Assembly: GCA_947168665.1 (NCBI GenBank)
Contig: CAMVMX010000011.1
Coordinates: 1-64,000 of the forward strand
Origin: an uncultured Bacteroidales bacterium
Lineage (GTDB): Bacteria; Bacteroidota; Bacteroidia; Bacteroidales; P3
Length of the DNA stretch: 64,000 bases
Direction of reading: 5' to 3'
Below the pieces are notes generated by a model. It saw only the letters and a list, made by a program, of their open reading frames with translations, did no database searches and was not told the origin of the DNA. This document shows positions 8,353 to 15,232 of this stretch, piece after piece. The stretch's first letter is position 1, and each line of letters begins with the position of its first letter. The translations under genes and the position numbers were made by a program.

Positions 8353-8816
8353 GTCGCGTCCCTTCGGGACGCTGGGGGAGGGGTTGTGTCGAGCACCGCA
8401 CTGCACCTGCGGCTTGTACGGTGTTATTGAGATTATGCCCCTCTGGGGCATCTTTGTCGGTGGTGGGGCAGGGGGCTATTGAGAGGTAACCCCTACGGGG
8501 TATGTGAATCGTGTTCATCAGGCATGGAGGTTTTTTGATGTCAGCTTTTTAGTCGGGGGCTATTGTTTTCATGTCGCGTCCCTTCGGGACGCTGGGGGAG
8601 GGGTTGTGTCGAGCACCGCACTGCACCTGCGGCTTGTACGGTGTTATTGAGATTATGCCCCTCTGGGGCATCTTTGTCGGTGGTGGGGCAGGGGGCTATT
8701 GAGAGGAAACCCCTACGGGGTATGTCGTCGGTGCGGCGATTAGCATCCTCCATACACTGCGCTGCGCCCAGAGCCGGGTTATTGAGATTATGCCACTCTG
8801 GGGCATCTTTGCTACG
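8353..8816. repeat. Intergenic P-element cluster: two near-identical 153-bp copies and one partial copy
   Basis: Copies at 8353-8505 and 8573-8725 differ at about one position. A third, shorter copy ends near 8816. Each full copy carries three hairpins with three-base loops: GCGTCCC-TTC-GGGACGC, ATGCCCC-TCT-GGGGCAT and ACCCC-TAC-GGGGT. On the minus strand each copy is open and would read DAPEGHNLNN, with the same register relative to the palindrome as DAPERQN in the methyltransferase insertions. The cluster fills the gap between the helicase and methyltransferase genes, and no gene is credible in it. Confidence 0.8.
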
Positions 8817-8854
8817 ACTGCTCAATACTGAAATATGTGGCATAATGGGTTGCA

Positions 8855-11800
8855 TTAGTTCTTCTCGGTGGAGATGTCGATTGTTCCTGGCACGAATGTC
8901 TCCGACAGGATGATTTCAGCTTTCAGCACACCACTCTCTTGTTCTGGCTCTTTCTTTCCGTCGCCCACATAGCGGGCCGCAAGTGCTTCCAGCTCTTCCA
9001 GCAGTTCGACGACCGGGCGGGGCTCTTTCTTCTGTTGGCGTGCCATCCTGTTTAGCTTGTCCGCCAACTGGTTGTATGTGCCATGCTCCACTAATTGTTT
9101 AAGCCTGTCCACGGTCTGCTGTGCCTCCTCGTCGGGCAGGCCGGTGTCAGCAAACACCAGCCGGGGTCTCAGCTGGCGGAGGAATGCTGCCGCCTTGATG
9201 GCATCGTTGTCGCGGTTGCCGATCTTGGGCTTGCTGTCGTCTGCGGCCCGCTGCTGTCCGGTGGCATAGTGCTGCATGGCTGCCCGCACATGCTTGTAAT
9301 GCTCCTCCAAGCAATCGCCGAAAGGCACTGCACGTTCGTCGGGCGAAGCCTTCATAAGGTCGGCAGCCTGGAGGAAAGAAAGCTCACATACCCTCTCCCC
9401 AACAAGATAAAAGGCTTTCTTCTGCGACGAGGCAATATATGCCAGCGTGAGCGGCAACTGCTGTCCAGGCATCAAGTCATCCACGCGCTCTGAGAGTGTC
9501 CCACCCCGCCCTTCGGGCACCCCTCCCCGGGAGGGGATGGCCTCGCGTCCACAACGACTTTTGAGTGGCAATTGCTTGATATGGCGGTAGAGCGCGGGGT
9601 TGTTGTCGTGCAGTTGGCGCACCTCTCCCATCAGTTCGAGGGTGCGGTCGGTGTCGTCCCTCACATCGTCGGTATAGAGTTTAAACTCGCGCACTATCTC
9701 GTCGTGCGAGAAGATACGGGTGTCCTCACCCAGTGCGGAGTGGAAGCTCTGGAGCTTGATCAGCGAGTTCTTCTTCAGACTGATGATGGCGTCGCCCGGG
9801 TCGGAGGGATAGAACATGTAGTTGTATATGGCCTTGGCGGTCGACCCGATGCGGTTCACACGCCCTATGCGCTGCATCAGCCGCGTGGCGTTCCACGGAC
9901 TGTCGTAGTTCACGATGACGTTGGCGCGGTGCAGGTTGATACCTTCGGCCAGCACATCGCTTGTTATGATGATGTTATAGTCGTTGCGGCGTTCTCGCTT
10001 GTAGTTGGCATCGAAGTTGGAGGCTATCAGTTCGCGCTTGCGCTTTCGGTCGCGGGCGCAGACGGAGAGGATGTCGGTGCGCCCCAGCCGCTCGGCAAGG
10101 CTTGCGGCAAGGTAGTTCACCGTGTCCACACTCTCCGAGAACACCACCAGCTTACCCGAAGGGTTCCGCTGCGTGTCGAACAGCTCGCCCTGTAGCATGT
10201 CGACAAAGAGGTCCAGTTTGGGGTCGTCGTTGATGGTGTCCCACTGTCTGCACAGCGTCGTCAGCAGCTCCGCGTCATACTCCAGCATAGGTCGAAATTC
10301 GGGGTTGAAATCTGCTGCGCAGTAGGTTATCTCGTCGGGGTCGAAGCCTTTGGCCATGGCCAGCTCCAATATCTCGTCAATCTCTAACCCCTCGGCCTGT
10401 AGCTTCTTCACATTCAGGTCGGGCGCAATAATCACCTTGTCCTCGTCAAACATCTTTATCATCCCCTTGGTTGCGTCGAGCAGTGTGTGCAGCGACCGCT
10501 TGAAGGCAAAAAAACTGCTTTCCAATCGCTTTACCATGTGTGTCTGGTAGATAGAGGCCAACTGTTCGGCCACTTGCTGGGCTTTCTTGCCCCCTTTGAG
10601 GATGTATTTAGGGCAGTACTCCACAGCGCGGTAGCGGGCATAGCGCAGCCCGCTTCCATCGAACATGTCGGGATTCACCTCTTTCAGATTGGCCGTGGGG
10701 GTGTCCACCAGTTTCTTGTAGGTCAGCACAAAGAGTTTCAGCACCGGGGCCGACATGCTATAGGTGCGGTCGGCGGGGTCTAACAGGGCCGGGAAGCGTA
10801 TCTCGCCCGCATAGCGGGGGTCGTGCTATATGTTGCTGCGGGTGCGGCGCACCATCACTTTCTCTAATATCGTGTGGCGCATCGCCCGGTTGATGGCGTC
10901 GGTGCGGGCGGTGAGCACGTCGGGGGACAGGCTGCGCCGCTGCGACATAAGGCTTTTATACTCCTTCACCCACGGTGCGAAGGTGTCGGCAATGTTGCTC
11001 ACCCCGTCTATCGTGCAGCGGGCTGTGTCCTGAAACAGCAGCAGCTGGTTCTTGATGTCCTCGGGCGTGTTGTTGAACGGCGTGGCCGAGAGCAGCAGTA
11101 CCCGTTTGCCGCCGCCCACATTGCCCCCGTTGGCACGAGCCGACTTGCAGATACGTTGCAGCAGGTCGTAGTTCAGCGTGCTGTCGTGGCGGAAGTTGTG
11201 CGCCTCGTCCACTATCACCAGGTCGTAGTATTCTGGCAGGTCGTAGCCGTCGCCCTCAATCACCTTGTCCAGACTGCCGTTGCTCACAAAGCGGCTGTAG
11301 CGGTTCTTGATGCCGAAATCATCGAAGGTCTCCACCCATCCCGTCTGCACCGTGGGCGGAAAGATCACCAGCACACGGCTGCTGCCCCCGTTGGCCATGA
11401 TGAAACGCTGTGCGATCATGGCTGCAACCACCGTCTTGCCCAGACCCACCACGTCGGCAATAAAGCATCCTCCGTGCTGCATCATGATGTCGTAGCCTTG
11501 CACCACGGCATCGCGTTGGTAGGTGAGGTCGTCATACCCCTCGGGCAGTCGCGGCACAAAGTCGTCCTCCACCTGCGAGCCAAAGTGGTCTATCAGCATC
11601 CGCATATACAGCTCGTAGGGCGTGGGCTGCTGCTCGGGTGGCGCCAAATGGGTGCGGCTCACCATGCGGTCTATGTCCTCCACCGTCACGGGCAGCGCCT
11701 CTGCCCACAGCCGCTGAAACTCCGACTCGCAGAATGCCACGTCGTCATAGTCTTTCATGGCCACATTGAGCTCATATCGTGGCGGCTGCGATGCTCCCAG

Positions 11801-12286
11801 TCCCTGCTCCGTCAGGTTGCTGCTGCCCATCAGCACCCAGCCGTCGCTGTGCTCGCTGTGGTGCTGTGGCAGACAGAGGTAGAACTTGGCGTGGAGGTCG
11901 CGCGTGGGGTGTATGCGCAACTCCACTCGGCCGTCGGCCACATCGGTGCAGAACTGCCGGATGCCCCGCTCCACCTCGCCGTCGTAGTCGGACTCCTTCA
12001 CATCGCGTAGGAAGGCCTCGGCATACTGCTTCAGCGTGGCCTCACGGTCGCCAAAGAAAAGCTTGCCTGCCGCCTGCGAACGGCGGAAAAGGTTGTCGAT
12101 GTCGATGCCCACCAGGATGCGAATCTCGCCCACATGCTCCAGCACGGGGCGCAGCCTGAAATAGCCGCTGGAACGAAAATAGCCGACCACGGCATGGAAG
12201 ATGTCGAAGTCGGCCATCGCCGTTGCTATGCCCTGGAACTTGGCCAGCAACGTAGTCTCTATATTGTTGAAGAATTTGGTACTCAT
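8855..12286 (-). pseudogene. PLD-nuclease/SNF2 helicase interrupted by one in-frame TAG
   Basis: One reading frame of 1,144 codons encodes a restriction helicase but contains a single TAG at 10826-10828 (codon 487). The N-terminal half has a phospholipase-D-like nuclease domain (H132-x-K134 and GSSN 154-157). SNF2 helicase motifs follow: GLGKT 281-285, DEAH 360-363 and LLLSATPF 398-405. The stop follows VRRTRSNI. The frame resumes at once with HDPRYAGEIRFP and continues through the second helicase lobe (DVLAEGINL and QRIGRVNRIGS) to 8855. A CAG-to-TAG change would explain it. The downstream half could be re-initiated at ATG 10756 to give 633 residues. TAG serves as an ordinary stop elsewhere (cyclophilin gene), so recoding is not supported. 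The call depends on the base being correct. It forms an operon with the methyltransferase. Confidence 0.75.
9500..9540. repeat. In-frame palindromic element Q, copy 2 (inside the helicase gene)
   Basis: CCCACCCCGCCCTTCGGGC followed by ACCCCTCCCCGGGAGGGG matches 6232-6274. It is read on the minus strand as EAIPSRGGVPEGRGG, one frame different from copy 1, and does not break the helicase frame. Confidence 0.6.
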
Positions 12287-12311
12287 GATGCCTGAAAGGT
12301 TGCCGCGCCTT

Positions 12312-12477
12312 GCCTTTCAACCATCAAAAATAAAGAACCGTGAACTCTTGTTTAATGCTGAGGCTCTGGACTGCCTATAGTACCAACAGAAAGCTCACGG
12401 TAATCACCGTGAGCGTCTCTGACTTTCTGTGGTACTAATAAATGAAATTGTCCAGATTCCAGCATTAGTTGAAAGGC
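12312..12477. repeat. Nested inverted-repeat element (MITE-like)
   Basis: Outer arms GCCTTTCAAC (12312-12321) and GTTGAAAGGC (12468-12477) enclose a second pair, TAATGCTG..CTCTGGAC and GTCCAGA..CAGCATTA. These enclose AGTACCA, CAGAAAG and CTCACGGT facing their complements around 12401-12405. The whole can fold as one long imperfect hairpin. It lies upstream of the helicase and has no coding content. A MITE or IS remnant is most likely; a regulatory structure is possible. Confidence 0.6.
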
Positions 12478-12615
12478 GAAACGCTTTATATTATGTCGTT
12501 GTTATAATTCTATTCTTTTCTGTTTCTTATTGTTGTGTTTTGTTTTTTAATGTTTTCGCTTCGGGAGGCCGGGGCCTTCCCGTTGATTTCACCCTGCAAA
12601 GATACATGTTTTTTT

Positions 12616-13110
12616 CTATTCGGCGGAGAAAAAAGCGACACTGCCTGCCGGATTAACATTTGGCGGCCGCATTATGGTGGGCTGCAGATCCGCCGGTGAT
12701 GCTCCCAAGGCGGGCAGCTCGTGCTGCTCTACAACCTGCCTGATGATAGCTTTCATGTCGCGTGTCTCCGACACACATTTTTCATCATCCCCGCCATCCC
12801 CACACTGCGAATGCTCCCCGCTTTCTTGTGTGGGGTTATTAGCACTCCGTGCATTAAGCCTCTCCGAGGCATCCTGCAAACCACCAGAATCCCCACCATC
12901 GCTCATCCTGTCGCGTGTCTCCGACACGCACATCTCATCATCCCCGCCATCCCCACACTGCGAAAACTTTCCGCTTTCTTGTGTGGGGTTATTAGCACTC
13001 AGTGCGTCTTGCCTCTCCGAGGCATCGGCTGGCGCATGATGGCTCTCCACTTTGCTCACAAGATCGGCAATCAGGCTCAATAGCGCACGATCTCCTTGGG
13101 CGTATAATAG
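12616..13110 (-). pseudogene. Remnant of a second copy of the methyltransferase centre
   Basis: Read on the minus strand, it begins FYYTPKEIVRY followed by a stop. It then carries LIADLVSKVES, two P-element units of 153 bp (starting at 12757 and 12910), and KAIIRQVVEQHELP, all matching methyltransferase residues about 385-515. The SAM motif and everything after it are missing; the tail continues into unrelated sequence. It is not a gene but a decayed duplicate. It carries P units in the same place, so the insertion predates the duplication or was copied with it. About 500 bp of homology on both sides of the helicase gene could recombine. Confidence 0.75.
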
Positions 13111-13356
13111 AACTCATTTAAAAGCTATTATATAAGTAAACAACCAAAATATAAGTGCATGTTATTTAACACGAATTGCCATGGATTATCCATTTATTAA
13201 TGGTCAATTAGTGTCAAGTCAATTCCGTTCAAGACACCGCCGCCGATGGCCGCGAACTCACCTTCCGCCTCGTGAAACAGTACGGCCGAAAATAGAAACC
13301 CCACACCCTCCGCCTGCTGAAACAGACCCACTTCTTCAGGCAATAAATAAAAAGAT

Positions 13357-13387
13357 TTTGCCATGTGAAATAAATGTAGTATCTTTG
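13357..13387 (+). promoter_or_regulatory. Bacteroidetes promoter for the ATPase_2 gene
   Basis: TTTG at 13357-13360, a 19-nt spacer, then TATCTTTG at 13380-13387 match both consensus elements. The start codon is 49 bp beyond. Confidence 0.75.
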
Positions 13388-13418
13388 CGAAAAATTTCGT
13401 TGCGAATATTTTCGCAAT
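13385..13418. promoter_or_regulatory. Inverted repeat overlapping the start of transcription (possible operator)
   Basis: TTGCGAAAA at 13385-13393 faces TTTTCGCAA at 13410-13418: perfect nine-base arms between the -7 element and the ATG at 13436. Its position suits a repressor site or a 5' hairpin; which one is unknown. Confidence 0.4.
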
Positions 13419-13435
13419 CATAACGGGCTAATTAT

Positions 13436-14491
13436 ATGAATCCTTTCAAGTTCGGAACCATTGTTGAAGGAGATTTCTTTACCGACAGGGTGGAGGAGAC
13501 CACATTGCTGACACAGAAACTGGACAGCGAGAACCATCTTGTGCTCATCAGTCCGAGACGTTTGGGCAAAAGCAGTCTGGTACAAAAAGTTTTGAATCAG
13601 ACCACACGACCCCAGATTCAGATTGACATGCAGTATGTGGTGAGCGTCGGCGATTTCGCTGCCCAACTGCTCAGGGCGCTCTTTCGGCTTTATCCCTTTG
13701 AACGAATCCGCCACGCAATGACACATTTCCGCGTAGCCCCGACAGTGTCGGTGAACGCTGTGACTGGTGCACTCGAAGTGACCTTCCAACCCACTGCCAA
13801 TGCTACGGTGATGTTGGAAGATGCCATGTCGTTACTGGACAAAGTCACATCGCCCGACAACCGATTTATTGTGGTCATTGACGAGTTCCAAGAGGTAGTG
13901 AAGATAGCCAAAGGTTTCGACCGTCAGCTGCGGTCATTGATGCAACGCCAACGCAACCTCAACTATATCCTTCTCGGAAGTCAAGAGTCGATGATGGCGG
14001 CCATCTTTGAAAAAAAGACCTCCCCGTTCTATCATTTTGGGCAGGTCGTCCGTCTCGGAAAGATACCTTATGCCGATTTCCATTCCTATATATCCGACCG
14101 AATGCCACAACAGGTTCCATCCTTGGCCGAAGAGATATTGGAAATAACCGATTGTCACCCCTACTATACCCAACAGCTCTCATCGCAGGTGTGGGAGATG
14201 ATGACCTATCAGAACATCACAGAAGATGTGGTTGGCAGGGCCATGAGTGCATTGGTGAGGATGCACGACCTCGACTACGAGCGGCTTTGGCAAACACTGA
14301 ACCGCACCGACCGATACACACTGCGCCAACTGGCACTGTCTCATCAGCCTTTACAAAACCGCAGTCAAGCCACCAGCACCTCATACAGCTCGCTGGTTCG
14401 CCTAATGAAATTAGGCTATGTGGTGAAAACCACGCAATACGAATTGGAAGACCCCTTCTTCCTGCGATGGATAAGGCAAAACAACATGTGA
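13436..14491 (+). CDS. ATPase_2-family (archaeal-type) P-loop ATPase
   Basis: This 351-residue AAA+-like protein has Walker A LISPRRLGKSSL at residues 37-48 and Walker B FIVVIDEFQEV near 142-152. Its C-terminal half ends LVRLMKLGYVVKTTQYELEDPFFLRWI, the winged-helix and DPFF pattern of the family Pfam calls ATPase_2. The N-terminus NPFKFGTIVEGDFFTDRVEE is also typical. Such genes are common in Bacteroidetes, often near mobile DNA. Their role is poorly known (STAND-like signalling or DNA-related functions have been proposed). It is a single gene with its own promoter and an inverted repeat in the leader. Start ATG 13436. Confidence 0.85.
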   Translation: MNPFKFGTIVEGDFFTDRVEETTLLTQKLDSENHLVLISPRRLGKSSLVQKVLNQTTRPQIQIDMQYVVSVGDFAAQLLRALFRLYPFERIRHAMTHFRVAPTVSVNAVTGALEVTFQPTANATVMLEDAMSLLDKVTSPDNRFIVVIDEFQEVVKIAKGFDRQLRSLMQRQRNLNYILLGSQESMMAAIFEKKTSPFYHFGQVVRLGKIPYADFHSYISDRMPQQVPSLAEEILEITDCHPYYTQQLSSQVWEMMTYQNITEDVVGRAMSALVRMHDLDYERLWQTLNRTDRYTLRQLALSHQPLQNRSQATSTSYSSLVRLMKLGYVVKTTQYELEDPFFLRWIRQNNM

Positions 14492-14611
14492 TTCCGAACA
14501 TCTTCCTTCCTCATCCCCTCTTTGGTCCTCCAGCATGAACTCCTCACCCCAATCAATTCAATATAAATCAATAAACCCCTCAAAAAAAACGACAACACTA
14601 TAACCCTCCTT

Positions 14612-14790
14612 TTTTAACACCTCCTCCTCTCAATCCTCCTCGCCGCCTTCTCCCAGCACTTCGGCTGGGTACGCACCTACACTGGAGAGGATATAAGCAA
14701 CGTAGTGCGGCAATGGAATTATTGGCTCGTGCGCCGACTCAGCTGGCGACATCCACATACAACGGCATCACGGTGGGAGCGGATGGGGGG
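14612..14790 (+). other. Coding-like remnant in a gene-poor stretch
   Basis: One frame here reads AAFSQHFGWVRTYTGEDI followed by SNVVRQWNYWLVRRLSW, which looks like real protein. It has no start and soon ends. I do not recognise it; a fragment of a deleted gene is the simplest reading. Confidence 0.3.
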
Positions 14791-14903
14791 ATAAGGGTAG
14801 GTTCGGTTGGCGCATTACTGATGGTTGGTGGGCGATGCTGTAAAAGCGCGAGTGCTGACCACCGCATATCCTCGGAAGTGGCCGTGAGCAAAGATTGTTG
14901 TTG

Positions 14904-14985
14904 TACTTTTGCAGCACCGACGGCTCAAAGCTGAGGTGAGCTGTGCGGGACGGCGCTGCAAGGCCGCTCCCGGTCAGCTTTTTAT
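14904..14985 (+). ncRNA. Candidate small structured RNA with promoter and U-tract
   Basis: TACTTTTG at 14904-14911 fits the -7 consensus. The RNA beyond it would contain an outer stem AGCTGA/TCAGCT (14930-14935 with 14974-14979), an inner stem GGG-A-CGGC/GCCG-CT-CCC, and a following TTTTTAT. There is no open frame of note. It does not match SRP RNA, tmRNA, RNase P RNA or 6S RNA by eye. Confidence 0.35.
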
Positions 14986-15079
14986 CCACTTATTACTTTG
15001 CATTTTGTTTCTATTTTATTTCTCGAACAGAAACAAAATGGAAGCGTAATGTCGGATAAGGCGGGGCAAAGGAGTGGAT
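14983..15079. repeat. Nested inverted repeat
   Basis: TATCCACT (14983-14990) pairs with AGTGGATA (15072-15079), and CATTTTGTTTCT (15001-15012) pairs with AGAAACAAAATG (15029-15040). It overlaps the end of the candidate RNA. It resembles the MITE-like element at 12312-12477 in design, not in sequence. Confidence 0.5.
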
Positions 15080-15181
15080 ATGTTGGGAACTTGCCTATGT
15101 CTGGAAATGGGAGAGTGAAGTAGTGTGGGTGGGTGGCGGCAGAGTGCCGAGGGGCGCGACTCTGAGCTTGGAGGCGGGGAC

Positions 15182-15208
15182 AAAAAAGCCCGCCGGGTGG
15201 GGCGGGCT
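15182..15208 (-). terminator. Intrinsic terminator of the M16 peptidase operon
   Basis: On the minus strand, AGCCCGCC, a short loop and GGCGGGCT are followed by TTTTT. The stem ends 25 bp after the peptidase stop codon. Confidence 0.8.
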
Positions 15209-15232
15209 ATGTTGGTTTGGCGGCCGACGGGG

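Noticed and set aside
8306-8855. Two short minus-strand frames in the P-element cluster
   Set aside because: They are translations of the repeat units; open by the nature of the element, with no gene-like starts.
10826-10828. Recoded TAG (alternative genetic code or pyrrolysine) in the helicase
   Set aside because: TAG ends the cyclophilin gene normally and no supporting stem-loop or tRNA is seen; a mutation or base error is simpler.
10874-12010. Long plus-strand frame of 378 codons opposite the helicase
   Set aside because: It mirrors a GC-rich gene with clear motifs on the minus strand and has no recognisable protein features.
4815-12286. Complete DISARM system (SNF2 helicase plus adenine methylase)
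   Set aside because: drmA, drmB and a separate drmC are not in the window; only the helicase/methylase pair is supported.
14904-14985. SRP RNA, 6S RNA or tmRNA
   Set aside because: The diagnostic loops and lengths are not present; left as an unnamed candidate.
1-15230. Integrated prophage or conjugative element
   Set aside because: No integrase, capsid, portal, terminase, relaxase or attachment-site repeats were recognised.
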